A DNA stretch of 64,000 nucleotides from Tolypothrix brevis GSE-NOS-MK-07-07A (GTDB lineage Bacteria > Cyanobacteriota > Cyanobacteriia > Cyanobacteriales > Nostocaceae): the NCBI GenBank assembly GCA_019358985.1, contig JAHHIJ010000008.1, forward strand, positions 124,001 to 188,000, given 5' to 3'. A program made the translations under genes and the position numbers. The notes under the pieces were generated by a model. That model was not told the origin of the DNA. It ran no database searches and was given only the letters and a program-made list of their open reading frames with translations. How positions within the stretch are numbered: position 1 is the first letter of the stretch; each line of letters opens with the position of its first letter. Positions 15,580 to 24,493 of this stretch are shown here, one piece after another.

Positions 15580-15792
15580 ATGGGTGAAGCAAAGCGTCGG
15601 AAAACTTCTATGGGAGAAAAATACGGTCAAGAAACTCGCATCTTGCCGTGGGTTCCCATTACCAAAACTCAATCCGAACAATTTGTCCAATGGACTACTA
15701 AAGGTGCGTGGATTGGAATTATCCTTACGGTTATTGCCTGGATAACAATCCGTTTTATTGGTCCGGCTTTCGGTTGGTGGCAAGTCGTTTAA
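15580..15792 (+). CDS. DUF2839 small membrane protein
   Basis: A 70-residue cyanobacterial protein: basic N-terminus MGEAKRRKTSMGEKYG, the conserved segment RILPWVPITKTQSEQFVQWTTKGAWIG, and one membrane helix (about 45-65) ending in FGWWQVV. MGEAKRRK followed by this helix is the DUF2839 signature. Function unknown. Followed directly by a strong terminator. Confidence 0.9.
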   Translation: MGEAKRRKTSMGEKYGQETRILPWVPITKTQSEQFVQWTTKGAWIGIILTVIAWITIRFIGPAFGWWQVV

Positions 15793-15817
15793 ATCTAGTT
15801 TCGGACAATTTTTACTA

Positions 15818-15842
15818 AAAGACAGCTTCTGAAGCTGTCTTT
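15818..15842 (+). terminator. Rho-independent terminator after DUF2839
   Basis: Arms AAAGACAGCTTC (15818-15829) and GAAGCTGTCTTT (15831-15842) are perfectly complementary and are followed by TATATTTCTT. Confidence 0.85.
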
Positions 15843-16526
15843 TATATTTCTTATTATGATCATAAAAAATATTGTATCTAATACTACTGTTTATCAAAAA
15901 CAGGCACAAAACTTTTTGTATCTAATACTACTGTTTATCAAAATATCACTACAAGGCTGAAAAAGCTGCCTAAATGGCAACATAGCGTTTTTGAGTTTAG
16001 TTATTCTCAGTGATAAGACCAGAGGTTTTGGGTTTTAGATTAGACTTCTATTAAACTTAACTATAGGTCTTACCAAGTAGCGGTTTTACCTTGATTATGG
16101 ACGGATACAATCTAACCACCTGATAAAAAGTTAATCAGAAGATGTAACAAGGCGTGAGAGCTTATGCCAATCCCAAATCTGGCTGTAAATTGCCAATAAA
16201 GATATGATATGTATCTTTTGGGTAGTTGACTTGTTTTAAATTTGCGCTACTCTTGAAGCGGATTGTCTTGAGTTAAGCATCTACTCTGACGGAAGATTAT
16301 AAGGGTAAGATAAAGATTCTCTATTCTGTCCGATATTTCGGATCTGCAAACTGAATTTTTTGATACGTAACGCCAAGGAGTTATGCACTACCTTAAGCAA
16401 GGTAGCCACTCAACGAATCGACATGCATCTGGAAATTGTAATAAATAGTCTACAATACCAGTTGATGAGGAAATCTAAAGAAAATATAAATTTGAATCAA
16501 ACCATAGTGGTGTTTGGAGGAAAAAC
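15843..16526. other. Gene-free stretch with a 28-bp direct repeat
   Basis: No gene seen in this stretch of about 680 bases. It holds two identical 28-bp copies of TTGTATCTAATACTACTG... (15872-15899 and 15916-15943, period 44), a CTACCTT-AAGC-AAGGTAG hairpin (16388-16405), and the ribosome-binding site TGGAGG before the DUF1815 gene at its end. A small RNA is possible but there is no direct sign of one. Confidence 0.5.
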
Positions 16527-16871
16527 GTGTTTTTAAGACTAGCGCAACAACATCGGCAATTCGTTCAAGACTTGGTAATGAGCCTGCAAGCCTTGGCGAT
16601 TGTACTTGAACGACGTGGATATCTTGCGTCTTGCTACACCTGCGGCAACCAGATGAATAGTGCTTCGTTTATGGTTAGTTTGGGCGACAATCATCTGATT
16701 CGCTTTTTGGTGTCTGATTATGGGATCACCTGGACGGAGATGCGGGACGATCGCGAACTAATGAAGTTGGAAGGTGCAGAAGCAATCAACCAGCTACAGG
16801 AACTTGCCAATATTGTCAAGGAACCTACACAAAATCCTACAGTTAGTAAAACTCTAGCCAAGAAGTGTTAA
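16527..16871 (+). CDS. DUF1815 family protein
   Basis: A 114-residue protein starting at GTG, preceded by TTTGGAGGAAAAAC. The whole sequence matches the DUF1815 pattern: LAQQHRQFVQDLVMSLQALAIVLERRGYLASCYTCGNQMNSASFMVSLGDNHLIRFLVSDYGITWTEM, split here by residue C43xxC46 in SCYTCGN. Small soluble cyanobacterial family, function unknown. The last 20 residues (PTQNPTVSKTLAKKC) are lineage-specific. The long upstream leader suggests regulation, but no site is recognised. Confidence 0.9.
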   Translation: MFLRLAQQHRQFVQDLVMSLQALAIVLERRGYLASCYTCGNQMNSASFMVSLGDNHLIRFLVSDYGITWTEMRDDRELMKLEGAEAINQLQELANIVKEPTQNPTVSKTLAKKC

Positions 16872-17255
16872 AAATGTCTGTGTCTAATGGGGTATTTAGA
16901 AAAGCGATCGCATGGTAAATTTCAAAAAAGGAAATTGCTAAGAAATAATTGGCAATTGGTGAGGCTTGTTCAAAGCAGCATCTGAGACAAAATAAGGAAG
17001 CACGAGTATCCCAAGGTAATTGTGGCTTGAAGCAATCGCTTATTACCTATACCCCATTATCACTCCCCGCAATTGGCTTTGTTATTAAGCGATCGCGCTA
17101 TCGGAAAAATCCGAATTAAAACTTAATAAAAGCATTCTTTTTGTCCCTTGTATCAGAATGCGTTTATTTTAAGCTGGAGAAAATTGTTAATCTCTCCTCA
17201 TAAACAATTTGTAAAATTAACATTTTACGATCAAGTCAGGTTTCTGGGTTGCCTA
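16872..17255. other. Gene-free spacer between convergent genes
   Basis: About 380 bases between DUF1815 (+) and the CHAT gene (-). HIP1 words only; no clear hairpin terminator and no gene. Confidence 0.4.
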
Positions 17256-19340
17256 TCATAACCCATTACCAATCAAAATGAAGGGTGCCCAATAGTAAGG
17301 ATGATTGAGGCTACCGGCAACGGGAGCGGATATATTATTACTACGGTTTTGCTGTTTTATCGTAGGCGATTTTCCTGTAATTAAAGCAATTTGTGCTTGT
17401 CTTAAAGCTTCAGATTTTGGCAACTTACTCGAAGCAAGCAAAGTATAAAAAGCAGTCATCAAAGTTTCTGTACCGCCATCATCCACAGCCCATAACGAAG
17501 CGATGGCTGCCCTAGCGCCGGTTTTTTGCATTTGATAGCCAAAGCCCAAAATCTCTTCACCGTTGCCTAATTTGCCTCCCAAACCAGTTTCGCAGGCACT
17601 TAATACTACCAATTCCACACGGGGCAATGACCAAGTAGCGATATCTCGCAAGTTGATGCGATCGCCATTTCCAAATAAAATAAAAGAGTTTTCTGGTCTA
17701 CCCGTCACAAACGCGGCATGAGTAGCAAAATGGACAATCGTATAGTCATCCAATTGTGGCACAGTGGCAGCAAGGCTGAAGGCATCATCTAAAATCTTCT
17801 TGGTATCGGGAACAATGTTTGCCAAGGTTTCCACTTCCTGCGCTGCAAAGGGCAAACCGGAAAAAGAAAACTTTCGATTACCAACTCTAATCTGATAATT
17901 ACCTTTCGTAAAGGCAGCAGCTAAAATCCGCAATTTAGATTCGGGTTGGGTGTTGAAATTAGTTAAGCTGGCAGCAGTGATGTGATTGATGCTGTAGCGC
18001 TGCACTAGCCATTGCGTGCCATCATATAAACCAGCAAGAGGAACGTAGCGCAACTGTTCATCTGGTGCATAAACTATAGTTTGTGTACCAGCTTGCTTCA
18101 ACTCCTTTTCTATCGGTTTAATTAGCCAGTCATACAACTGACTTCCAGGTTTTTTGGCATTTTGACTGGGAGATTGTAAAGCTTGACGGAAAGCTAATAT
18201 TGTTTCGTTTAGTTTCTCGCGTTTGACAGCCACGGTACGATAAATTGGTGGTGAATCAACAGTTACCAGTACCAATTCCAAGCTATCTTGTAAAACTAGT
18301 GGATAGATGAGGACGGCTTTTTTGGGTAATCGCGCCAAATTATCGCGAATTTCGTTAAGACTCTCCAAATCTAAATTTTGCCGTCTGCTTGTGCGGTTAA
18401 TATGTTCTATTTGGGATCTCACCGCCGGACTATTGATAAAATTGTTAAATTTATCCAACAGTTGTTGTTGATTTGTTACAAGTTGGGCGATACGTTGTTT
18501 ATGTTGAGCCGATCGCTTTTCCGGAGAAATCTGACGTAATTTTGTCAGCTCTTGACCCATAACAACAGCATCATCGAGAGTTTGATCTAATTTTTGTTTC
18601 GTTGGTTCTTCCTCTGGGGATATTTCAATACCTTTGGCAGTGCGCCGATTTCCAGCTATATTCCGGAGATATTGCTGTAGTTCTTCGACTTTGAGCAAAT
18701 CCATAGTTCGCTGCGCTTGGGAAATGTGTCCCTGGGCTTTTAGTAATCTTTCAGCTAAAGTCCGATATGTCTGGGCAACAGTTATGCTGTAAGCATCCGG
18801 ATCTACTCCTAGCGCTGCTGGTTGAAGACGTGCAAGCTCGCGGTTGATGAGACAATGTTTGTAGAAAAAAACTGCTAAATCTGGTCTATTTTGAATATCG
18901 AAAAGATAACCGATGTTACTATAGGTCTTGCCAAGTTGAACGCGATCGCCTAATTCTCTGTAAATGAATAAAGCTTGCTGATAAGATTTGAGTGCTTCTA
19001 AATACTGACCTTGCTTCTGGTATACTCTGCCAATATTGTTTAGTGTCACCGCCTCCCACCAGCGAACTCCAGTGTCTGTGGTCAGTAATAGCGCTTTCTG
19101 CAATGTCTGCAATGCTTGTTCAGAGCGATTTGCACCTAATAGTTTAATTGCCTCTGCGTTTAGTCGCTGAACTTCTAATTGGCTATTTTTCTGAGGTAAT
19201 GCCTGAGCTATTTCTCGGTAATTATACAGATTTTTTAAATTTAAATTTACTGGTTTATTTGCTGATAATGCTGTCCCAAAACCTGGGAAAAGAAGTAAAC
19301 TAGCAATAGCAAAACTGAAAGAATAAAAATGAGGGCGCAT
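17256..19340 (-). CDS. Exported TPR-CHAT protein
   Basis: A 694-residue protein. The N-terminal hydrophobic segment (FYSFSFAIASLLLFPGFGTALSA) is a likely signal peptide. TPR units follow (NNIGRVYQKQGQYLEALKSYQQALFIYRELGDRVQLGKTYSNIGYLF, about 98-150). Residues about 255-345 form a coiled-coil-like stretch. The C-terminal CHAT domain (about 385-694) is a caspase-like fold with an intact dyad: histidine in VHFATHAAF (about 537) and cysteine in LVVLSACETGLG (about 581). CHAT proteins can be proteases, but the cyanobacterial TPR-CHAT group mostly has no known substrate. There is no adjacent gene of a known CHAT effector system, and a signal peptide argues against an intracellular defence role. 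Confidence 0.88.
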   Translation of the reverse strand: MRPHFYSFSFAIASLLLFPGFGTALSANKPVNLNLKNLYNYREIAQALPQKNSQLEVQRLNAEAIKLLGANRSEQALQTLQKALLLTTDTGVRWWEAVTLNNIGRVYQKQGQYLEALKSYQQALFIYRELGDRVQLGKTYSNIGYLFDIQNRPDLAVFFYKHCLINRELARLQPAALGVDPDAYSITVAQTYRTLAERLLKAQGHISQAQRTMDLLKVEELQQYLRNIAGNRRTAKGIEISPEEEPTKQKLDQTLDDAVVMGQELTKLRQISPEKRSAQHKQRIAQLVTNQQQLLDKFNNFINSPAVRSQIEHINRTSRRQNLDLESLNEIRDNLARLPKKAVLIYPLVLQDSLELVLVTVDSPPIYRTVAVKREKLNETILAFRQALQSPSQNAKKPGSQLYDWLIKPIEKELKQAGTQTIVYAPDEQLRYVPLAGLYDGTQWLVQRYSINHITAASLTNFNTQPESKLRILAAAFTKGNYQIRVGNRKFSFSGLPFAAQEVETLANIVPDTKKILDDAFSLAATVPQLDDYTIVHFATHAAFVTGRPENSFILFGNGDRINLRDIATWSLPRVELVVLSACETGLGGKLGNGEEILGFGYQMQKTGARAAIASLWAVDDGGTETLMTAFYTLLASSKLPKSEALRQAQIALITGKSPTIKQQNRSNNISAPVAGSLNHPYYWAPFILIGNGL

Positions 19341-19460
19341 AGGAAAACCCTCACCAAATAAGGTGAGTGTTAATTTTCAACTATTAAATTGTACAGAACA
19401 ACTAATTTTTATACTATTACAATTGTAAAAAATCTCTAGCTTTTGTTAAGAAAAGTTAAA

Positions 19461-19958
19461 ATGTCTGAAGAAAAATCAAGTCAACCACAATTATCGCCAA
19501 CAACTGCCCTTGACACTCCAACTCTGAGGGCATTTGAGAATTGGTTTGAATATCTGATCAGAGTGCAACCTCACCACACCGATTATTCAGGTGTTGTGTG
19601 GCACGGTTCTTATATTGCTTGGTTGGAAGAAGCGCGGATAGAATGCTTGCGCTCTATAGGCATTGAATTTGCTGATTTAGTTGCTTTAGGATGTGATTTA
19701 CCAGTTGTAGATTTGTCGTTGCGCTATCATCGAGCAATTCGCTTAGGTATGACAGCAGTCGTCAAAACGCGCATGAGTGAGGTGACTGGTGTTCGTATTA
19801 ATTGGGATTATACAATTGAATCACCTGATAGGCAAGAGTTATATGTTACTGCCAAGGTGACATTAGTTGCGGTGGACAAAGAAAGAGGTAAAATTATGCG
19901 TCAGTTGCCTACAACTGTTCAAAATGCATTAGCGCGACTTTCGCTCCTCGATGAATAA
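19461..19958 (+). CDS. Hotdog-fold acyl-CoA thioesterase (YbgC/FadM type)
   Basis: About 165 residues, started at the ATG at 19461 (MSEEKSSQ) rather than an upstream TTG. The active-site segment of the 4-hydroxybenzoyl-CoA thioesterase type is present: QPHHTDYSGVVWHGSYIAWLEEARIECLRSIGI, with the D of HTDYSG as the expected catalytic residue, then GCDLPVVDLSLRYHRAIRLG. It hydrolyses an acyl-CoA thioester. 1,4-dihydroxy-2-naphthoyl-CoA (phylloquinone pathway) is a possible substrate in cyanobacteria, but the 25-residue polar N-terminus and lack of neighbours leave this open. Confidence 0.8.
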   Translation: MSEEKSSQPQLSPTTALDTPTLRAFENWFEYLIRVQPHHTDYSGVVWHGSYIAWLEEARIECLRSIGIEFADLVALGCDLPVVDLSLRYHRAIRLGMTAVVKTRMSEVTGVRINWDYTIESPDRQELYVTAKVTLVAVDKERGKIMRQLPTTVQNALARLSLLDE

Positions 19959-20001
19959 TTGATTGGTGGTTAGTGGAATATGCAAATTTATCGCCGACAC
20001 C

Positions 20002-20114
20002 CTAGTAGTCTGTCAAGATAAAAATGATGGTTGTAGAGACGTAGCACAGAATAGTCTTGTGAGCGGGTTGTGGATTTGTACACAACCATCAAAATATAAT
20101 TGACAGACCACTAG
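20002..20114. mobile_element. MITE type B, copy 2 (113 bp)
   Basis: Same element as 12645-12755 in the opposite orientation: CTAGTAGTCTGTCAAGATAA at the left and the complement of CTAGTGGTCTGTCAATTATA at the right, with GTAGAGACGTAGCACAGAATAGTCT and GTGGATTTGTACACAACCATC inside. It has about ten extra bases (TGTGAGCGGG) in the middle. It sits directly beside the toxin-antitoxin cassette. Confidence 0.75.
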
Positions 20115-20132
20115 AAGGGTGCGGCTATACAC

Positions 20133-20148
20133 CCCACATTCCGCACCC
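20133..20148. repeat. Left 16-bp inverted repeat framing the toxin-antitoxin genes
   Basis: CCCACATTCCGCACCC; its exact complement lies at 21141-21156. Also part of a local GGGTGCGG/CCGCACCC hairpin (20118-20148). Confidence 0.8.
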
Positions 20149-20274
20149 AAGAGTGTGCCAGTTGCGTAAGTCCTAAGTGTTTTATTTACGCACTATCTAT
20201 GATTAAGTATTATTCCGGTAAAAATGTATTACGTATTTTTATCATAAATACAGTTGTCGGGACAATGTGTGTAT

Positions 20275-20291
20275 GATATCTTCGAGATATC
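20275..20291. promoter_or_regulatory. Palindromic operator candidate of the toxin-antitoxin operon
   Basis: GATATCT-TCG-AGATATC, a perfect 7-bp inverted repeat with a 3-bp spacer, ending 17 bases before the antitoxin ATG. A second inverted repeat GTATTT...AAATAC lies just upstream (about 20233-20251). DUF1778 antitoxins bind such sites in their own promoter, so autoregulation is likely. Binding is inferred. Confidence 0.55.
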
Positions 20292-20308
20292 TTTAGGGCT
20301 AAATAAAA

Positions 20309-20587
20309 ATGAGTAGTTTAACTGAATCAAGGTCAGAACGTATAGATATTCGCACTAGTTGTAAAGTTAAAAAACTTTTACAACAAGCAGCGGCTGCAAG
20401 TCACAAAAATGTTAGTGAGTTTTTATTACAACATGGTTTGATTGCCGCACAAGAAACATTGACTAATCGTCGTCTTTTTGTTTTAGATGATGAACAGTGG
20501 CAAGCTTTTCAAGATGCTCTTGATTCTCCGTCACAAGAAAAGCCAAATCTTACTCGTTTGTTGACGGAGCCAAGTGTATTTGAATAA
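20309..20587 (+). CDS. DUF1778 (TacA-type) antitoxin
   Basis: A 92-residue protein. The N-terminal part (SERIDIRTSCKVKKLLQQAAAASHKNVSEFLLQHGLIAAQETL) is a ribbon-helix-helix DNA-binding domain. The C-terminal part (RRLFVLDDEQWQAFQDALDSPSQEKPNLTRLLTEPSVF) is the toxin-binding tail of the DUF1778 family. It overlaps the toxin gene by 14 bases in another frame, implying translational coupling. Confidence 0.9.
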   Translation: MSSLTESRSERIDIRTSCKVKKLLQQAAAASHKNVSEFLLQHGLIAAQETLTNRRLFVLDDEQWQAFQDALDSPSQEKPNLTRLLTEPSVFE

Positions 20588-21098
20588 TTCATTACCCTTG
20601 GATAAACCTTATATTGTCAAATTGTCGGTTGAACACAATTTAAAAAATTTTGATTGTGGAAAACCGACTTTAAATAAATTTATTATTGATTATGCGTTAC
20701 AGAATCAACGTTCTGATAGTTGTACAACTTATGTAGCTATCTTAGGCAGTGTTGTAATTGGTTATTATAGTTTAACTGTAGCTTCTGTAGCTCATAAAGA
20801 CGCTCCAACACGAATTGTAAAGGGTTTGGCTAAGTATCCTATTCCTGTATTACTATTAGCGCGTCTTGCCGTTGATAAAAATTATCAATCAAAAGGTTTT
20901 GGTAAAGGTTTATTAAAAGATTGTTTGAAGCGTGTTAGTGCAGCAGCCGATATCGTAGGTATTCGTGCTTTACTGGTTCATGCAAAAGATGATGAAGCAT
21001 GTAAATGGTATAAGCAATTTGACTTTGAAGCCAGTCCAACTGACGAATTTCATCTGTTTTTAATGCTAAAAGATATTCGTAAAAATTTAAATCAATGA
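20574..21098 (+). CDS. GNAT-family acetyltransferase toxin (TacT type)
   Basis: A 174-residue GNAT protein starting at a GTG within the end of the antitoxin gene. Family members acetylate the amino group of charged tRNAs and stop translation. Visible motifs: FDCGKPTLNKFIIDYALQNQ at the N-terminus (the TacT signature F-x-C-G-x-xx-L-(D/N)-x-(F/Y)), the beta4 segment VLLLARLAVDKNYQSKGFGKGLLKDCL (acetyl-CoA-binding Q-x-K-G-x-G, about 101-127), and the C-terminal ALLVHAKDDEACKWYKQFDFEASP with the tyrosine expected for catalysis. Complete and apparently intact. Confidence 0.92.
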   Translation: MYLNNSLPLDKPYIVKLSVEHNLKNFDCGKPTLNKFIIDYALQNQRSDSCTTYVAILGSVVIGYYSLTVASVAHKDAPTRIVKGLAKYPIPVLLLARLAVDKNYQSKGFGKGLLKDCLKRVSAAADIVGIRALLVHAKDDEACKWYKQFDFEASPTDEFHLFLMLKDIRKNLNQ

Positions 21099-21140
21099 AA
21101 ATATACAATAAAACCGCTATTATGACTAGTTATATCAAAA

Positions 21141-21156
21141 GGGTGCGGAATGTGGG
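21141..21156. repeat. Right 16-bp inverted repeat framing the toxin-antitoxin genes
   Basis: GGGTGCGGAATGTGGG, the exact complement of 20133-20148. The two arms enclose both genes and little else (992 bp apart). Confidence 0.8.
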
Positions 21157-21198
21157 ATATTTTATCCGGTTATTATTTGTTGGTTAGATGACTAACCG

Positions 21199-21399
21199 TT
21201 ATTTCCCGCTGCCTTGTATTTGCGATAGACTTTGAAATAAGTGAATTATTTGATTCCAAATATATTGAGGAGTAATGCCATAACTTATTTGTAATAAAAC
21301 AACGATCGCTGCAATAATTATTGCACTGCTGACGGTCGTTTTTACTATCTTTACTAATATTGTAAATACTATCCACGCTACAATTAAAGCAACTAACAT
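21199..21399 (-). CDS. Small hypothetical membrane protein
   Basis: 66 residues with one long or two short hydrophobic segments (MLVALIVAWIVFTILVKIVK and SSAIIIAAIVVLLQISYGI), then a polar amphipathic tail (TPQYIWNQIIHLFQSLSQIQG). I think similar small proteins occur in other cyanobacteria, but cannot name a family. A competing frame on the same strand (21173-21376) has no such composition. Confidence 0.6.
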   Translation of the reverse strand: MLVALIVAWIVFTILVKIVKTTVSSAIIIAAIVVLLQISYGITPQYIWNQIIHLFQSLSQIQGSGK

Positions 21400-21539
21400 A
21401 TTATTAATTCCTTAAATATCACCCTTAAAAAAAGTCTTGTGTTGAGAAAAATAAAGTTTTACACTTAGTAACAATTATTGTGGCGATCGCTCTTTGACCC
21501 AAGAAGCCCCGACGACTGAAGTCACGGCTACATAAACAA

Positions 21540-21559
21540 AGTCCGCGATTAGGCGGACT
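21540..21559. repeat. AGTCCGC/GCGGACT hairpin
   Basis: AGTCCGC (21540-21546) and GCGGACT (21553-21559) around a 6-base loop, within a run (CCCCGACGACTGAAGTCACG...) that looks like decayed mobile-element DNA. No gene between 21400 and 21837. Confidence 0.5.
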
Positions 21560-21713
21560 AATCTAAAAATAGGGTTTCAAATTTAATCTGGCGAGAGCAA
21601 TAATCGAGCTTTTTAACTTGGGCATTTTTGATATGATTGTCGTGTGCCTAATATACCGGAAAACGTTGGGAAAAACGGTATGCAACGTAACTTTTTATCA
21701 AGTATTTAATAAC

Positions 21714-21815
21714 ATGTCGTAGAGACGTTCCGGCGGAACGTCTTTACATGTCGTAGAGACGTTCCGGCAAAACGTCTTTACATGTCGTAGAGACGTTCCG
21801 GCGGAACGTCTTTAC
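21714..21815. repeat. Three tandem ATGTCGTAGAGACGTTCC palindromes (34-bp period)
   Basis: Units at 21714, 21748 and 21782, each ending in AACGTCTTTAC. The middle unit has CCGGCAAAACG instead of CCGGCGGAACG, which breaks its symmetry. The array ends 22 bases before the dxr stop codon. Confidence 0.88.
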
Positions 21816-21837
21816 ATTTTATTAGCTATCAATTTGG

Positions 21838-23034
21838 TTATCGCAGAGAAATGACACGCGATCGCTTTTCTAAATTTTCAGTTGCGGTTAAAATTTCTTG
21901 TCTAGCCCATTTATCAGCTGCGAGAATATCATCTAAAGAAGGATTGGCAGAGTTATCACTACTAAAGCGATCGCATACCGATTCAATACAGCGAGGAATA
22001 TCTAAAAAGTGAATTTTCTCATCTAAAAATAACGCTACAGCTTGTTCATTTGCAGCATTTAATACCGCAGGCATTGATCCACCAGCTTTACCTGCCGCAT
22101 AAGCTAATTTCATGCAAGGATATTTTTGGTGATCTGGTTCTCTGAAAGTTAAATTTCCGGCTTTTACCAAATCTAGTTGTTGCCAATCAGTGGGCAAGCG
22201 ATCGGGAAAAGATAAAGCATATAATAAGGGTAAGCGCATATCAGCCCAGCCTAATTGAGCTAAAACTGAAGTATCTTGCAACTCAATCAGGGAATGAATA
22301 ATACTTTGAGGATGAATGACAATATCAATATGTTCATAATCCATCCCAAAAAGAAAGTGTGCCTCAATCACTTCCAATCCCTTATTCATCAAAGTGGCAG
22401 AATCTACAGTAATTTTACGCCCCATCGACCAATTCGGATGCTTGAGAGCGTCGGCAACAGTAACATCTGCTAGCTTGGCTACATCCCAATCACGGAAAGC
22501 TCCACCAGAAGCCGTGAGCAAAATACGCCGCAAACCGCCTTTGGGAACACCTTGCAAGCACTGAAATATCGCTGAATGCTCTGAATCTGCTGGTAATAAT
22601 TTTACATTATGTTTCTCAATTAACGGTAAAACTACTGGAGCGCCGGCGATTAAAGTTTCTTTGTTTGCCAAAGCAATATCTTTACCAGCTTCGATGGCAG
22701 CGATGGTGGGTAGCAAACCAGCACAACCAACGATACCGGTGACAACAGTTTGGGCGCCACCATAACGAGCAACTTCGATGACTCCAGCCTCACCAGCGAG
22801 TAAAATTGGTTGGGGATCGAGATCAGCGATCGCTTCTTTGAGTGCGGGTAATTTATCTTCTTCGCAAATCGCTGCTATAGTTGGTCGAAACTGCCGAATC
22901 TGAGCCGCTAGCAATTCTACATTACGTCCAGATGCCAATCCCACAATCCGAAACTGTTCTGGGTACTGGGAGACAATATCTAAAGTCTGAGTACCGATAG
23001 AGCCAGTTGAACCAAGCAGAGTAATTGCTTTCAT
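21838..23034 (-). CDS. dxr: 1-deoxy-D-xylulose 5-phosphate reductoisomerase
   Basis: A 398-residue protein of the usual length. It converts DXP to MEP with NADPH, the committed step of the non-mevalonate isoprenoid pathway. The NADPH-binding start is [35 protein letters not shown] and [16 protein letters not shown] (metal and substrate site) follow near 119-160; [26 protein letters not shown] lies near 203-230. All key motifs are intact. Single-gene unit with a three-unit palindrome array downstream. Confidence 0.97.
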   Translation of the reverse strand: MKAITLLGSTGSIGTQTLDIVSQYPEQFRIVGLASGRNVELLAAQIRQFRPTIAAICEEDKLPALKEAIADLDPQPILLAGEAGVIEVARYGGAQTVVTGIVGCAGLLPTIAAIEAGKDIALANKETLIAGAPVVLPLIEKHNVKLLPADSEHSAIFQCLQGVPKGGLRRILLTASGGAFRDWDVAKLADVTVADALKHPNWSMGRKITVDSATLMNKGLEVIEAHFLFGMDYEHIDIVIHPQSIIHSLIELQDTSVLAQLGWADMRLPLLYALSFPDRLPTDWQQLDLVKAGNLTFREPDHQKYPCMKLAYAAGKAGGSMPAVLNAANEQAVALFLDEKIHFLDIPRCIESVCDRFSSDNSANPSLDDILAADKWARQEILTATENLEKRSRVISLR

Positions 23035-23190
23035 AATGGTTTAATATTTAAAGACAACTTTACTATAAATTGCTGGGGACAACCGAAGCGCAGCAATTCG
23101 ATAATATTTTTCTAATAGCGATCGCTGTTTAAAAAAAGCACTACAGTGTTAAATTTGACACATTTATTGCAGATTTAACACTACAAGTAA

Positions 23191-23384
23191 GAGGATGCAT
23201 AAAACAATCTCAAACATACCACCAGCTAAAGTTAATAGACACAGGAGTGAAAAAGATGTAGAGACGTAGCATTGCTACGTCTCTATAACGGTTGTGAGTA
23301 CAGCAGATGCGTTTTTATTGAATACACATAGAGACGTTCCGCCGGAACGTCTCTACAAGGACAGGGGTTTTATGCATGTACCTC
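23191..23384. repeat. Inverted-repeat element carrying two GTAGAGACG-type palindromes
   Basis: Left arm GAGGATGCATAAAAC (23191-23205), right arm GTTTTATGCAT-GTA-CCTC (23367-23384; three extra bases). Inside are GTAGAGACGTAGCATTGCTACGTCTCTATA (23258-23287) and TAGAGACGTTCCGCCGGAACGTCTCTA (23329-23355). No coding capacity. Possibly a compound MITE. Confidence 0.5.
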
Positions 23385-23487
23385 ATTTACCTGAAATATG
23401 CTGTAACGCATAATTAAACTCGGTCGATGTCTAATGCCTCAAGTTCAGGTATTTATCATCAAAGCTGGATGGAGAAACGAATTTTGA

Positions 23488-23622
23488 TATTTGTGGTTAA
23501 GTGTAGCTCTCGATATGTTATTATCTCGCCATCCTCCTTGGGGATACCTAACACTTTTGTTCTTCGCCATTTTATTTGCGAGTTTTAATACTCGATTTGC
23601 CCAAAAACTTTGGGTAGGCTAA
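23488..23622 (+). pseudogene. 3' remnant of a PIG-V-like mannosyltransferase gene
   Basis: 44 codons ending in TAA, after an in-frame TGA at 23485. It reads YLWLSVALDMLLSRHPPWGY followed by LTLLFFAILFASFNTRFAQK and LWVG. This lines up with the last residues of both complete mannosyltransferases nearby (LLLARYPRWGYAIMGFFA...FSQELWLA at 27268 and LLARHPFWGRAVMGFFAI...FAQDQWVA at 30080). It shows that a third paralog once lay upstream of the methyltransferase gene and was lost except for its end. Confidence 0.75.
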
Positions 23623-23654
23623 AAAGTCAAATCGTGAATAATAAGTAACACCTT

Positions 23655-24404
23655 ATGGACAAAGACTTTTACCTACAGTATGCATCCGTTGAAGATAAAC
23701 ATTGGTGGTTTGTTGGTCGGCGTCTGATTATCGAGCAAGCGATTCGTAAACTAAGTTTACCAAAAAATGCCCAAATTCTCGAAGTTGGTTGTGGTACCGG
23801 TGGCAACTTGAAAATGTTAACCCGTCACGGTCAAGTTTCGGCGATGGAGTTAGATGAAACCGCTTGTAAAATTGCCAATGAGCGGCAAGTAATTCCGGTT
23901 AAATTGGGTGGCTTACCTGATAAAATTCCTTTTAGCAATGAGTATGACATAATTCTCATACTTGATGTTTTGGAACATCTTGATGATGACTTGGCAGCAC
24001 TGACCGCATTGCATACAAAATTAAAGCCTGGAGGTTCATTGTTAGTTACGGTTCCTGCTTACCAGTTTTTGTGGAGTCAGCACGATGAAATTAACCATCA
24101 TAAACGTCGTTATGTATTGAAAAATTTGCAACATGTTGTGAGAAAGGCTGGTTATACTGTGCATTACAGCAGCTATTTTAACTTTTTTTTGTTTCCTCTG
24201 GTTGCCGGCGTGCGTTACTTGCGTTCATCTTTAAAACTCGAAAGTAATTCTATTGATAACAGTGATTTGCATTTGCCACCGAAACATATCAATAAGTTTT
24301 TGAGTCTGTTATTTGCAAGCGAACGTCACTTAATAAATCGATTGAGTCTTCCTTTTGGCGTATCGATTTTGCTTTTAGCACACAAAAGTAAATCAAAGTT
24401 ATGA
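23655..24404 (+). CDS. Class I SAM-dependent methyltransferase
   Basis: A 249-residue protein. SAM-binding motif I is ILEVGCGTGGNLKML (about 40-54); motif II/III is YDIILILDVLEHLDDDLAAL; LKPGGSLLVTVPAYQFLWSQHDEINHHKRRY follows, as in methyltransferases that act on sugars or lipid-linked glycans. The N-terminus YASVEDKHWWFVGRR is typical of glycan-cluster methyltransferases. It is the first intact gene of the sugar-transfer run, 32 bases after the mannosyltransferase remnant. Substrate unknown. Confidence 0.85.
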   Translation: MDKDFYLQYASVEDKHWWFVGRRLIIEQAIRKLSLPKNAQILEVGCGTGGNLKMLTRHGQVSAMELDETACKIANERQVIPVKLGGLPDKIPFSNEYDIILILDVLEHLDDDLAALTALHTKLKPGGSLLVTVPAYQFLWSQHDEINHHKRRYVLKNLQHVVRKAGYTVHYSSYFNFFLFPLVAGVRYLRSSLKLESNSIDNSDLHLPPKHINKFLSLLFASERHLINRLSLPFGVSILLLAHKSKSKL

Positions 24405-24493
24405 ATGTTCTGATTTTCAGTTAACTGAGTTGAAGAAAAGTAAGTAAACTATGAATTTATTGAAGAAAATTTATAAGACTTATTTAAAAAACA

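Noticed and set aside
17256-21098. A defence island made of the CHAT gene and the toxin-antitoxin genes
   Set aside because: The CHAT protein appears exported, a thioesterase gene and a MITE separate them, and no other defence genes adjoin.
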